Positions 44,160 through 53,252 of a stretch of 64,000 bases of DNA are shown one piece after another. The stretch covers positions 6,373-70,372 of the forward strand of contig JACRLJ010000045.1 in the NCBI GenBank assembly GCA_016215105.1. The letters are read 5' to 3'. The DNA comes from Candidatus Hydrogenedentota bacterium. GTDB taxonomy: Bacteria > Hydrogenedentota > Hydrogenedentia > Hydrogenedentales > SLHB01. Position numbers and translations under genes: made by a program. Under the pieces are notes generated by a model. The model made no database searches, was not told the origin of the DNA, and saw nothing but the letters and a program-made list of their open reading frames with translations. Position 1 is the first letter of the stretch, and the number at the start of each line of letters is the position of its first letter.

Positions 44160-46577
44160 ATGAGCGCTATCTCATTCCTGCTGGCAGTTATGACCGTGAC
44201 AGGCGCCGCGCCTGCGGATGCTCTGCGGACATGCGAAGTCCGCGACGTCGTTCCGCAGGTGACGGATGAAACGGTGTACTGTTGGTTGAACGGATGGGTG
44301 GGTGACATTGGCGAGATGCGCGCGCCGGCTTCGCCACAGTGGGTCGCTGTTCATACGGGTCAGTACGGATTTGTCTTGGACCCGCAAAGTATCACGACGC
44401 CGCATGCGGGCCGCTTGGATCCAAACAGCCCTGGCGATATCGGTAACTCCTTGAAGGCGCTCCCTTCGGCCGCGTTCAGTTTGGAAATCACCATTGGCGG
44501 CGTGAGCTATCGCTGCGTGCGCGGGGCGGAAGCACAGAAGGACTATCTCAACTTCCCCGTCCGTTTGATTGAAGGCGGCCGATTCCTTCAACGATTCGAT
44601 GTGCTGAATCTCGTATTCGAGAGCGCGGACGGGCAACGTGCGCCGGTTGATGCGCGGCTGGAGGTTATCGCATGGCCGGACCGCTTGGGCTTTGTTCTCG
44701 AGGCCACGCCGCGCGGCGATCTTCCGGCGGCGGAATTGCGCATCGCATTTGGTCCGAACGGCAAGGACCTCGAAGCGCGCGCCAAAGCCGCAGACGCGTG
44801 GAAAGCGGGCGCGTCGGCGCGCGTAGCGTTGTCGTGGATGCCGACGCCGGTTTCGGACGCCGAGGCGGGTAGCGTGGCGGCGCGAAACATTCGCGGGGAC
44901 AAAGCTGCGCTCGATGCGACTACAGACGCGGACCGCGGCTGGCAGCGCATTGCGCTTCCGAAAGAGTCGTGGTCGGTGGCGAGCGATCCGGATCATCTTG
45001 ATCGGATTCAGGTGGATTTGACAAACCCATCCGACGCGGAGCGCGTGTTTCGGCTGATGTTCGCGCTTGACGAGGGTTTCGAGGGCGTGACAGGGATGTG
45101 TCCGATGATTCGCGATGAATCCGGCCAGCCGGCGGGAATTCCGGTGCAGATCTCAAAGAATTGGCACCAGCAGAAAGACAGACGGCTGCTGTATGAGGGG
45201 CCGTGGTTCCATGGCGTTACCGTATTACGTCTGCCCGCGAAATCGAAGTTCGCGTTCGAGTTTACGATGGCGTATGCGCGGTGGGGCGGTGTTCCCGCGG
45301 CTTCGCATGCGCAGCTGTGTCTGATTGGCTGGGGCCACAATCAAGTCTGGGAACAGGCGGCCATCGGGAGTTGGGGTGAGTCAATCTGTTACGAGCCGGA
45401 CGCGATCCAGAAGCGGTGCCGCATCACGGACGTGCGCCCGCTGATGGTCCGGAGCATGAGCGAGAATCAGCCGCAGTGGACGTGGACCAACAATGTGGGC
45501 GGCGGCGACTTCCTGGTGTACTACGATGCGGAGAATCGGTATCAGCCACTGAAAGAGGTCGAGAGCCGGTACGTGTCGCAGGGACCCTGTCTGACGCGCG
45601 CGGTGTACCGCGGCGTCACGACGGACGAGCGCATTCGCACGACGGTGGAAGCGTCATTGCCTCGGAGTGACGATTACGTGCGCGTCTTTCATAAGGTCCG
45701 CTATGACGTGTTGAAACCTACGCCGTTCAAACGGCTGGCGTTTTATCAGTTGGGCGCGGACGACTACAACTGGCATCGGGACGGCCGAATCGCGCGCGGT
45801 GACGCGGCGGGGGTGAAGGAAGAGTGGAAGCCGAACTACGGCGGGCGCGTGTATGACCGGACCGGCATACGGTGCGATGGCGCCGCGCCGTGGTTCGCGA
45901 TGCTGGAAAGCGACGGAGGCAATGATAAGAACTCCGGCGCGTGGGCGAATCGGGGCATCATGCTGCGCGCGTGGAACGCGCGGCTGGGGGGCAAAGACGC
46001 CGCGCCCTCTGCCTCGGTATATCGCAGCACGTCCGGCAAATTCGACAGCGCCCTCATCGAGTTGGCGCCGCCGGCGGACCTGAAACAATTGGAGCCGGGT
46101 GACTTTGTCGAGGCGGAAGTCGAGATGGTGATCATGCCGCTGGCCGCGGGCGACTATTACGGTCCGAACGAGGCGCTGCGCAAGGCGCTCGTTGCGGACG
46201 CGAACACGTGGAAGATGTTCCACCGTGAAGCCGCGGGAAACAACCTCGACGTGCGGTGTTCGCGGGGCGAACTGCTGCACACCTATCCGCTGGCGATTCA
46301 AGTCGCGCCGGATCAATCGGCCGTGTTCGAGGTGACGGGCGGCGTCGGGTACGTTCCAATCACCTTCTCCGGTCTGAGAAGACACAACGGCCACCAAGTC
46401 GTGATCCGTGACGATGGCAAAGATACGGTCCTGAACCAGTCTGTCCACGGCGCCGATTTCTGGCAAACGACCTACGACCCGGCTGCGCGCACGTGGTCAC
46501 AGACGTACAACATCTCCTTCGACACAGATCAGCCGAGGAGGACGCGCGTGATTCGGTTCGAGCGGAAAGCGAGTTAG
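44160..46577 (+). CDS. Large secreted protein of unknown function
   Basis: I do not recognise this 805-residue protein. It has a signal-peptide-like start (AISFLLAVMTVTGAAPADA) and no later membrane helix. Its content is rich in beta-type segments and aromatic residues, e.g. YCWLNGWVGDIGE, WFHGVTVLRLP, MVRSMSENQPQWTWTNN and FYQLGADDYNW, like large carbohydrate-active or carbohydrate-binding proteins. I chose the ATG at 44160, with GGGGAGA about seven bases upstream. It lies alone between the terminator and dnaB. A glycoside hydrolase or lyase of an undescribed family is one possibility, but no catalytic motif is clear. Confidence 0.8.
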   Translation: MSAISFLLAVMTVTGAAPADALRTCEVRDVVPQVTDETVYCWLNGWVGDIGEMRAPASPQWVAVHTGQYGFVLDPQSITTPHAGRLDPNSPGDIGNSLKALPSAAFSLEITIGGVSYRCVRGAEAQKDYLNFPVRLIEGGRFLQRFDVLNLVFESADGQRAPVDARLEVIAWPDRLGFVLEATPRGDLPAAELRIAFGPNGKDLEARAKAADAWKAGASARVALSWMPTPVSDAEAGSVAARNIRGDKAALDATTDADRGWQRIALPKESWSVASDPDHLDRIQVDLTNPSDAERVFRLMFALDEGFEGVTGMCPMIRDESGQPAGIPVQISKNWHQQKDRRLLYEGPWFHGVTVLRLPAKSKFAFEFTMAYARWGGVPAASHAQLCLIGWGHNQVWEQAAIGSWGESICYEPDAIQKRCRITDVRPLMVRSMSENQPQWTWTNNVGGGDFLVYYDAENRYQPLKEVESRYVSQGPCLTRAVYRGVTTDERIRTTVEASLPRSDDYVRVFHKVRYDVLKPTPFKRLAFYQLGADDYNWHRDGRIARGDAAGVKEEWKPNYGGRVYDRTGIRCDGAAPWFAMLESDGGNDKNSGAWANRGIMLRAWNARLGGKDAAPSASVYRSTSGKFDSALIELAPPADLKQLEPGDFVEAEVEMVIMPLAAGDYYGPNEALRKALVADANTWKMFHREAAGNNLDVRCSRGELLHTYPLAIQVAPDQSAVFEVTGGVGYVPITFSGLRRHNGHQVVIRDDGKDTVLNQSVHGADFWQTTYDPAARTWSQTYNISFDTDQPRRTRVIRFERKAS

Positions 46578-46582
46578 GGAGA

Positions 46583-48019
46583 TCAGAACGGCGTGTCGTC
46601 GTCGGTGTAGATGTCTTCGGCGTCGTAGGAGGCTTCTTCGGCGGAGGGGCTGATATGGGCGGCTTCGCCGCCGGGCATGACGCTCTTGAAGCGCTGGATG
46701 TTGCGGTCGAACAGCAACTCGATTTTTCCGGTGGGGCCATTGCGCTGTTTGGCGATGTCCAGGCGGATGAGATTCTCGTTGCCCTCGGCCTCGTGCGCGG
46801 GCGGGCGCGACAACATGAGGACCACGTCGGCGTCTTGTTCGATGGCGCCGGATTCGCGCAAGTGGGACAGTTTCGGACCGCCGGAATCGTCCTTCTCGGC
46901 TTCGCGGCTGAGTTGCGATAGCGCGACGACCGGAATGCGCAACTCGCGCGCGATACCTTTGATCGAGCGGGAAATATCGGAGATTTCAGTCTGCCGGTTC
47001 TCCGCGCGGCCCTGCGATCCCATGAGCTGCATGTAATCGATGATGATAAGATCGAGGCCGTGGGTGGACTTGTGGCGCCGCGCCTTGGACTTGAGATCGA
47101 GCACGGTGACGCGTGGCGTATCGTCGATATAGATCGGCGCGCGGCTGAGCTTGTCGGCGGCGCGGGTAAGTTTGGGAAATTCGGACTGCGCCAAATAGCC
47201 CGTGCGCAAACGCCGCGAGTCGATCTGGCCTTCCATGCAAAGGAGGCGCTGCACGAGTTGCTCTTTGGACATTTCGAGGCTGAAGATCAGCGCCGACTTG
47301 TTGAGGTGAATCGCGATGTGCGACGCCATGTTCAGCGCGAAGGCGGTCTTTCCAACGGAAGGCCGCGCAGCCAGCACGACCATGTCCGAGGGCTGGAGAC
47401 CCGAGAGCATCTCATCGAGTTTGGCGAAGCCTGTCGCCAGACCGGTAATGCCGTCGTGGGCCTTGATGATGGCCTCGATGCGGTGGATGCTGTCTTCGAG
47501 GAGATCGCCGACGCGGTGGATCGGAGTGAGCTGGCGCGCTTCGGCAATCGCGAAGATGTGAGACTCGGCGCGGTCCAGCAGCGCGTTGGTGTCGGGCGGA
47601 AGCGAATACGCCTCGCCGGCCAGTTGCGTACACGCGCTGATGAGCTTGCGCAGCACCGCCGCATCCAGCACGATGCGCGCGTAGTAATCCACGTTGGCGG
47701 AGGTCGGCACCGCGCTCGACAAATCCGCCACGTAGCTTACGCCACCAACGCTCTCGAGGTGTCCCGCCCGCGACAATTGCTCGGTCAGGGTCACGGGATC
47801 GATGGGCACGTTCTTGCGAAACAGCGCGACCATGGCGCCGTAGATATGCTGATGCGCTTCCGCGTAGAACGCATCGGCGGCGTTCTCGCGGAGCACTTCA
47901 ATCGCGGCGCCCACGGCGTCGGAATTCAACAGCATTGCGCCTAGAACGGAGCGCTCCGCGTCGATATTCTGCGGAGGCATCCGATCAAAGACCGGTTGCG
48001 GCGTCCGCTCCCTGGCCAC
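46583..48019 (-). CDS. dnaB: Replicative DNA helicase
   Basis: DnaB is the hexameric helicase that unwinds DNA at the replication fork. The 478-residue protein has the N-terminal dimer domain (PPQNIDAERSVLGAML), the Walker A box ARPSVGKTAF near 218, Walker B LIIIDYMQLM and the arginine-finger segment LSQLSREAE. A C-terminal acidic tail ends DDDTPF, like the SSB tail. It starts with GTG one base after rplI's stop, so it closes the rpsF-ssb-rpsR-DUF2232-rplI-dnaB operon. Confidence 0.96.
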   Translation of the reverse strand: MARERTPQPVFDRMPPQNIDAERSVLGAMLLNSDAVGAAIEVLRENAADAFYAEAHQHIYGAMVALFRKNVPIDPVTLTEQLSRAGHLESVGGVSYVADLSSAVPTSANVDYYARIVLDAAVLRKLISACTQLAGEAYSLPPDTNALLDRAESHIFAIAEARQLTPIHRVGDLLEDSIHRIEAIIKAHDGITGLATGFAKLDEMLSGLQPSDMVVLAARPSVGKTAFALNMASHIAIHLNKSALIFSLEMSKEQLVQRLLCMEGQIDSRRLRTGYLAQSEFPKLTRAADKLSRAPIYIDDTPRVTVLDLKSKARRHKSTHGLDLIIIDYMQLMGSQGRAENRQTEISDISRSIKGIARELRIPVVALSQLSREAEKDDSGGPKLSHLRESGAIEQDADVVLMLSRPPAHEAEGNENLIRLDIAKQRNGPTGKIELLFDRNIQRFKSVMPGGEAAHISPSAEEASYDAEDIYTDDDTPF

Positions 48020-48020
48020 G

Positions 48021-48488
48021 TTACGCAGTGACCTCTTCTTCTTTCACTTCGGCCGCAACCCAAACTTTCACGTTGGCGTCGACACCTTTGGCCAAGCGGA
48101 CGGGTACGGTATAAATGCCAAGCGCCTTGATCGGTTCGTCAAGGTGGATGGCCTTGCGGTCAATGGCGTGACCCAGCTCCTTGAGCTTCTCCGCGATGTT
48201 GGCCGACGTCACCGATCCGAAGATCTTGTCCTCTTCGCCGGCGCGGACCTTGATTTCGACGGTCAACGCTTCGAGGGTCTTGCCGTACTCAGCCATCTTG
48301 CTGAGGTGCTTCTCCTCGCGCTTGCGGATGATGCGCATCTCATGCTCGATCTGCTTCGCGCTGCCGGACTGGGCGGGGACGGCAAGCTTGCGAGGCAGCA
48401 GGAAATTGCGCGCGTAGCCGGCGGCGACCTTTACGGTCGCGCCCATGTCTCCCAGGTTCGGGACGTTCTCACTGAGAATCACTTTCAT
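48021..48488 (-). CDS. rplI: 50S ribosomal protein L9
   Basis: This is the 155-residue L9 of the large ribosomal subunit. The N-terminal domain reads MKVILSENVPNLGDMGATVK then VAAGYARNFLLPR, followed by the long connecting helix and C-terminal domain (GSVTSANIAEKLKELG). GGGAGGTGG lies seven bases before the ATG at 48488, making it the likely start rather than an ATG three codons earlier. It lies between the DUF2232 gene and dnaB, an order found in many bacteria. Confidence 0.97.
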   Translation of the reverse strand: MKVILSENVPNLGDMGATVKVAAGYARNFLLPRKLAVPAQSGSAKQIEHEMRIIRKREEKHLSKMAEYGKTLEALTVEIKVRAGEEDKIFGSVTSANIAEKLKELGHAIDRKAIHLDEPIKALGIYTVPVRLAKGVDANVKVWVAAEVKEEEVTA

Positions 48489-48524
48489 ACGATCCACCTC
48501 CCTTCATAAGGATGGGTATAGAAT

Positions 48525-49565
48525 TCAGTCATCGTCATGGCGGGACTGATCAAGGAGGCGCTTGGCCTCGATGAGCTTGTCCAGCTTCTTTCGGAAACTA
48601 AACCACGTGTCGAACAACCCGACCGGGGCCAACGCCTGCGGAAACAACAACAGCGTGGCGCCCGTCATCAGGTACCCTGCGAACCGCGCGTTGATCGCGT
48701 TGGCCACGTACACCGCGTAGACCAGGATCGCCAGGCCGTTCAGCCAGTACGTAATGGTCAACGCCAAGCCCAGGTTCCAAGCCACAACGCGCACCGGCGT
48801 GCCGGGCCAGCGGTAATCCACATACGCCAAGACGGCTGCGGCGATCACCGCCCACGCCAGCCAGTCCGGTACGCCAAAAGTCCGAAACCCGCCGACCGGC
48901 CCCGGGCGCTGCAACACGCGCCGTAACCACAGCGACGTAAACGAAATCGCCATGCAGGCGCCAAACAGCGCAATCGCGAAAATATGCCCGGCCATCCACG
49001 CAGTCCAGTGTTCAGATAACCACTGGCACTGTTCCAGGAACGCCTTCATCAATTCACTAGGCGGCTGGCTCAGCGGCGCCTGCAGTTCGGCTTGGAGCGA
49101 TTCAATACTCGCGCTGAACCACGCCTGAAGCGTTTCCCGCCGCAAGACCATGTTCACGGCCTGGGTGACAAACACCGGGGCGGCTACCGCGATCGCCAGC
49201 TTCCCGTAACTCCAACACCGCGAAATACCCGCGGCCAGGACAATTCCCGCAGCCGCCATGCATGCGTTGAGCACGGCGTTCCAGGGGCTGGCCCACACCG
49301 GCGCGGTACCGAGCATCGCGCTTGCCGCCAGTTCGGCGCAGGCCGTTCCCATTGCGGCGCAGGCAATTAACGCGCCGCAGAAATAGGGCTTGCCGGTCAT
49401 GGCATAGATGGCTACGGGAACCGCCAGGAACGGAAGGCCTCCCGGCCCTGGGCCTAACAGGCCAAGAACGGCGGCTACCACAAAGACAGCCGCGCAATTC
49501 AACGCAAACAACGCCAGGGCTTGCACGTCTCGGGTCAGTCGGGGCGCGGCGCTAATCCGCGGCAA
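48525..49565 (-). CDS. DUF2232 (YybS-like) membrane protein
   Basis: This 346-residue protein has about eight hydrophobic segments and belongs to the DUF2232/YybS group, a multi-pass protein often encoded between rpsR and rplI. The C-terminal tail [21 protein letters not shown] is cytoplasmic and charged. The longest frame starts with TTG at 49565 and overlaps rpsR by 14 bases; a GTG at 49526 is an alternative start that removes the polar N-terminus. Its function is unknown. Confidence 0.8.
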   Translation of the reverse strand: MPRISAAPRLTRDVQALALFALNCAAVFVVAAVLGLLGPGPGGLPFLAVPVAIYAMTGKPYFCGALIACAAMGTACAELAASAMLGTAPVWASPWNAVLNACMAAAGIVLAAGISRCWSYGKLAIAVAAPVFVTQAVNMVLRRETLQAWFSASIESLQAELQAPLSQPPSELMKAFLEQCQWLSEHWTAWMAGHIFAIALFGACMAISFTSLWLRRVLQRPGPVGGFRTFGVPDWLAWAVIAAAVLAYVDYRWPGTPVRVVAWNLGLALTITYWLNGLAILVYAVYVANAINARFAGYLMTGATLLLFPQALAPVGLFDTWFSFRKKLDKLIEAKRLLDQSRHDDD

Positions 49566-49821
49566 ACGGCAACAACGCGATTTGCCGCGCGAGCTTGATG
49601 GCCCGCGTGAGCATGCGCTGATGCCGCGCCGTAGCTCCGGTAATCCGGCGGGGGATAATCTTCCCGCGCTCGGTCACATAATGCTTGAGCATGGCTACAT
49701 CCTTGTAATCGATGTATTCCACGCGGTCAACGGTCAAACGGCAAATCTTTGGGCGCGCTGGTCCTTTTTTCTTCTTATTCTTGCGCGCCTTTGCCTTTGA
49801 CTTCGGCAGAAACTTAGGCAT
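49552..49821 (-). CDS. rpsR: 30S ribosomal protein S18
   Basis: This 89-residue S18 has the conserved core [20 protein letters not shown] followed by [20 protein letters not shown] and the [10 protein letters not shown] tail. A lysine-rich N-terminal extension ([19 protein letters not shown]) precedes the core, longer than in many bacteria. The single CPxC-type zinc motif found in some S18 proteins is absent. It follows ssb and precedes DUF2232. Confidence 0.96.
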   Translation of the reverse strand: MPKFLPKSKAKARKNKKKKGPARPKICRLTVDRVEYIDYKDVAMLKHYVTERGKIIPRRITGATARHQRMLTRAIKLARQIALLPFAAD

Positions 49822-49855
49822 TTCCGTATTCTCCGATCTCACAGAATGTATTGGG

Positions 49856-50290
49856 TTAGAACGGGATGTCGTCTTCGGGAACGGGTTCCTCAATGGCGCG
49901 GGGTTGCGGCCGTGGCGCGGGCGAACCACCGCTACCAGCCTGATCCCAATCCAATTGCTGCACGCGATCCGCGCGGATTTCGATCATGCTCCGTTTCTGG
50001 CCGGTGGCCTTGTCTTCCCATTCGTTGCTGGTTAGACGCCCTTCGACCAAAACGGGACGGCCTTTCTTCAAGTGTTCGCCAAGATACTCCGCTCCTTTAT
50101 CCCATGCCGAGGCATTGATATAGAAGGTATCCTCTTTGCGCTCGCCGTCCTTGCTCTTATAGGAGCGCGAGACGGCCAGTCTGAGCTTGCAGAAGGCCGT
50201 GCCCGACGGCAGATACTTGAGTTCCGGGTCGTGGGTGAGACGTCCCGCAACATAGACCTTGTTGAAGTCCGGCATTCGAAAGTCCGACAT
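49856..50290 (-). CDS. ssb: Single-stranded DNA-binding protein
   Basis: SSB coats single-stranded DNA in replication and repair. The 144-residue protein has the OB fold ([20 protein letters not shown], then [20 protein letters not shown]), a glycine/proline-rich linker and the acidic tail PEDDIPF that recruits partners. A GAGGG site eight bases upstream supports the ATG at 50290; the ATG at 50275 is also possible. It lies between rpsF and rpsR, the usual order. Confidence 0.96.
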   Translation of the reverse strand: MSDFRMPDFNKVYVAGRLTHDPELKYLPSGTAFCKLRLAVSRSYKSKDGERKEDTFYINASAWDKGAEYLGEHLKKGRPVLVEGRLTSNEWEDKATGQKRSMIEIRADRVQQLDWDQAGSGGSPAPRPQPRAIEEPVPEDDIPF

Positions 50291-50316
50291 GTACCCGCCC
50301 TCTCAGTTTGTCAGTT

Positions 50317-50754
50317 CTAATCGTCGTCGTCTCTGTCACCGCGCCCGCGGTAGACAGGGCCGGAAAGATCGTCATCGTCGTCATCGTCGTCGCGGTTGGC
50401 CGCGGCGGCGCTGGCGCGAATCTGCTCTTCCACGCGCTTCTTCTGCTGTTCTTCCAGACGCAAGGTCTTCTCGTCGAAATGAACCGTGATGTACCGGATG
50501 ATGTTTTCCGTGAGCCGGAAATGATTTTCGAGCTTGGCAACGAACGCCGGCTGCGCTTGAAAGCGCAGCAGCACGTAGGCGCCTTCAGCAAAGCCGTCTA
50601 CTTCGTAGGCGAGCCTGCGTTTGCCCCAGATCTCCGAGCGCACGATAGAACCGCCGGCTTGGCCGACCATGTTTTCCACTTCGCTTGCTATCGTCTGGAT
50701 TTCATCGTCCTTCAATTCAGGTTTGGCGATGTAAAGCGCTTCGTAAGTCCTCAA
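50317..50754 (-). CDS. rpsF: 30S ribosomal protein S6 with poly-aspartate tail
   Basis: This 145-residue S6 has the usual ferredoxin-like core (RTYEALYIAKPELKDDE, GKRRLAYEVDGFAEGAYVLL). The tail ends with a run of eight aspartates and RGRGDRDDDD, reminiscent of glutamate tails added to S6 by RimK. I chose the TTG at 50754, with GGAGGGAGG six bases upstream, because homology starts there; a GTG three codons earlier and the far upstream frame are less likely. It heads the ribosomal-replication operon. Confidence 0.9.
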   Translation of the reverse strand: MRTYEALYIAKPELKDDEIQTIASEVENMVGQAGGSIVRSEIWGKRRLAYEVDGFAEGAYVLLRFQAQPAFVAKLENHFRLTENIIRYITVHFDEKTLRLEEQQKKRVEEQIRASAAAANRDDDDDDDDLSGPVYRGRGDRDDDD

Positions 50755-50908
50755 GTTGTCCACCTCCCTCCAGAGGATTCGCTTCCGTGGCAGTGTCATC
50801 GATGCAAGAGACACCGGCGCTGACAGGGAAGTCATACCATTGACTAGGCAATTGCGGCGGCGCCGCAACGGCGGATCACACCCTTCGCGACCCACACACA
50901 AACCAATA

Positions 50909-51014
50909 GGGGTAGGGCGCTTTCGCCGAAAGCGCCCAGCGCGTGTGCATCCGCCGATCATCTCGGCCGGCCAACTCGAACGCATGGACGTTGTTGGCGA
51001 TACGTCCCTACCCC
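50909..51014. repeat. Inverted pair of GCC-loop REP-like elements
   Basis: GGGGTAGGG (50909-50917) and CCCTACCCC (51006-51014) are inverted ends. The left end runs into the hairpin GGGCGCTTTC-GCC-GAAAGCGCCC (50915-50937). It fills the spacer between the pseudopilin operon and rpsF. Length and inverted ends resemble a short mobile palindromic element or BIME. Confidence 0.6.
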
Positions 51015-51035
51015 ATCCCTATTCCTCTGCCGTGA

Positions 51036-51770
51036 TTACCGGCGGCGCCGGGAAGAGAATGGGGACGGCGAACTCCCGGTATCATCCGTCTTGTCCGGTT
51101 TCGCGAATTGGCGGGGCGGGTCGAACGCGACGGCGTCCGTGCGGCTTGGAAGGTCCCAATCCACCCATTCCGGCTTCTTCATGAACGTGACAGACCCGTC
51201 AAGCCATAGGACGTTGCCGCCACCAGGTATATGGTTCCAATACGAAGTGGAGCTACCCGTTTCAGGCAGGGAACCGGTGAGGTCCCACATGATGGGCGCC
51301 ACAGGAATCGGGGCGGGCAACTCCGGCAGCACGATCGGCCCATGGCTGTAGACGCCCAGATAATCGTAGCTGCATCGGATACTGCGTATTTCAGGTTTCG
51401 TGCGATCCGACCAGGCGCCGAGTTCGTCGGTCGTGAACGCCGGATTTCCGCTCTCGACCGCGTCAAAGCCAGTGGCAGTGGGGTCAGAAGGACAGATGAA
51501 ACTTCGGGGGTCCGTCACGTAGTCCGCCCAGAACGTCAACAGGCACTTCGCGTCACCCTTTCCCCCGCTCCACGGCAATGATCCATCATGTTCCGCGGCG
51601 TACATGTGCAGCGCGATACCCAGTTGGGAGAGATTGTTCAGGCACGAGGCGCGCCGGGCCGATTCGCGCGCGCGCGCCAGCGCAGGCAACAAGATCGCCG
51701 CCAGTATGCCAATCGTGGCGATGACCGCCGTCAGTTCAAGGACGGTAAACCCGCGCCTGCGCGTGCTCAT
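51036..51770 (-). CDS. DUF1559-like prepilin with H-x-G type C-terminus
   Basis: This 244-residue protein has a prepilin start ([20 protein letters not shown] then [20 protein letters not shown]), cut after G, with Glu at +5. The rest resembles the DUF1559 prepilin-like proteins common in Planctomycetota, with cysteine pairs ([16 protein letters not shown]) and the late [15 protein letters not shown] motif. It overlaps the previous gene as ATGA (51767-51770) and ends the pseudopilin operon. It is likely a pseudopilin or secreted prepilin. Confidence 0.85.
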   Translation of the reverse strand: MSTRRRGFTVLELTAVIATIGILAAILLPALARARESARRASCLNNLSQLGIALHMYAAEHDGSLPWSGGKGDAKCLLTFWADYVTDPRSFICPSDPTATGFDAVESGNPAFTTDELGAWSDRTKPEIRSIRCSYDYLGVYSHGPIVLPELPAPIPVAPIMWDLTGSLPETGSSTSYWNHIPGGGNVLWLDGSVTFMKKPEWVDWDLPSRTDAVAFDPPRQFAKPDKTDDTGSSPSPFSSRRRR

Positions 51771-52189
51771 TGGCTCGCCTCCATCCAATGCAGTTCGGCG
51801 ATGCGCGGCCCGGCGAGAACCACATTCGCCGCAAGTTTCCGTTCACCAGCCACCGTCGCGCCGCGAATGAGTCTGCCGGTCGCGAGGATCCGGTAAGCGC
51901 CGGGCCGGTTTTCGGGAGTGACCACGACGGAGAACGCGCCATCCCCCAATGGCGTATCCTGTTCCCCTCGATACCCCGCGGCATTCACTCGCAATTCCGC
52001 CACGGCCTTCTCGATGCCGGCCTCCGCCAAATATATGCACTGGTTTCGGCGTTCTACTGTACGCGCCTGTGACATGGTCCGGTGTACGGTAGCGAAGAAT
52101 GTCGTGGTTAGCGATGTCACAATGACAAGGTAGACAATCACCGCGATCAGCGCTGTTCCCTGATTTCGTTTCTGCCTACACGTGGTCAT
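51767..52189 (-). CDS. PilX/GspK-like pilus protein
   Basis: This 140-residue protein has a pilin-like hydrophobic start ([20 protein letters not shown]) without a Glu at +5, as in PilX/GspK-type minor pilins. The body carries [20 protein letters not shown], the typical post-helix segment. Its ATG and stop overlap both neighbours as ATGA, so it is translated with them. Confidence 0.78.
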   Translation of the reverse strand: MTTCRQKRNQGTALIAVIVYLVIVTSLTTTFFATVHRTMSQARTVERRNQCIYLAEAGIEKAVAELRVNAAGYRGEQDTPLGDGAFSVVVTPENRPGAYRILATGRLIRGATVAGERKLAANVVLAGPRIAELHWMEASQ

Positions 52190-52809
52190 CGCGGCGCCTC
52201 CACGGCGGCCGTCTTGGCGCCCATGCCCCGCAAGGCCTCGGTAACGCGCCGCACAGCTTCAGTCTTCGAGGACTTGCGCGCAGCGGCCGTCGTAATGTCC
52301 ATACTGACAAGGCGCGCGTTGCGAGGATCGGCGCTGTCGTACGTGAACGCGATAGTGCGCACTGCTAGCGGATACGTGACGACGCTTTCCGCTTTCAATT
52401 CGCCGCCTTCGTCGCGGAGTACCAGCTTGCTGAAGCTTTCTGGAGACCTGAGACTACCCATGACCGTAAACTCGCGAACGCCGGTCTCGGCCGTACTCCG
52501 CCCCAAGACGAGTGTTCCCGGCCCGGTTTTGTATGCGCCAACGCCGTTCACCCCCGCATCGGCTTGCCCGGCCGCCTTACGGAACGCCTGCTCTACTTCC
52601 GCAGCCTGACCCATTCGATCCGCCACCACGGACCCGTAGTGCGACAGCCGCATGCATGAGATAAGCGCTTGCGCGGAGACGTTCAGAACAACAGCCATGA
52701 TCACCAAGTACCCGAGCATCTCGAGGAGAGTTGTACCTTCGCGCGCGAAGACGCCAGTCGAGGATGGCCGCCGAACGTGGGCGGGCGCCGGAAACGCTTC
52801 GCGCGTCAT
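52186..52809 (-). CDS. Pseudopilin (GspJ/PilW-like)
   Basis: This 207-residue protein has a long leader, then the prepilin motif EG-TTLLEMLGYLVIMAVVLN with Glu at +5. A beta-rich C-terminal domain follows. The ATG at 52809 overlaps the upstream stop (ATGA); the longer upstream frame is rejected. It is one of four pilin-like genes in a row and probably part of a secretion pseudopilus. Confidence 0.8.
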   Translation of the reverse strand: MTREAFPAPAHVRRPSSTGVFAREGTTLLEMLGYLVIMAVVLNVSAQALISCMRLSHYGSVVADRMGQAAEVEQAFRKAAGQADAGVNGVGAYKTGPGTLVLGRSTAETGVREFTVMGSLRSPESFSKLVLRDEGGELKAESVVTYPLAVRTIAFTYDSADPRNARLVSMDITTAAARKSSKTEAVRRVTEALRGMGAKTAAVEAPR

Positions 52810-53252
52810 GGCCCCTCCTTGTCCGCCACGAGCGTGGTCGCGGTTCGGTGAACCGTCCTGCCGTGCTCCCCGGACCACGCGGCGTCCACCGTGATCTTCT
52901 TAATCCGTTTACTGGGCTCGAACGCATCCTCGATCGAGACCGCGGCATGCAGGTTCGGCAAGCGGTCAATTCCTGGAGTCGAGCTGACGAACGGGCGATT
53001 GGCGCCGTTCTGAAGCGCGGCAAACGGCTGCGCGCGGAGCGTTTCGACCTCGTTCCGGATCGCGGACGATACCAGCGCCGCCTCGCGGACCGTGTTCATT
53101 GCCTCGATGCCCCGGAAATAGAGATGGATAGACCCAAGCAATCCGACGGTCAGCACGAACAAGGCCGTGATTAGCTCCAACAGCGAAAAGCCTAGTTTGC
53201 CCGCGTCCGGCGATACTCGCGTGTCGAAACGTGTCGCTTTTCGGCTTCTCAT
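52806..53252 (-). CDS. Pseudopilin (GspI/PilV-like)
   Basis: This 148-residue protein has the cleavage context GKLG-FSLLELITALFVLTVGLLG, with Glu at +5, and a small C-terminal domain. The ATG at 53252 overlaps the gspF stop as ATGA. GspI/PilV-type minor pseudopilins start the fibre tip. The upstream open frame inside gspF is not used. Confidence 0.82.
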   Translation of the reverse strand: MRSRKATRFDTRVSPDAGKLGFSLLELITALFVLTVGLLGSIHLYFRGIEAMNTVREAALVSSAIRNEVETLRAQPFAALQNGANRPFVSSTPGIDRLPNLHAAVSIEDAFEPSKRIKKITVDAAWSGEHGRTVHRTATTLVADKEGP

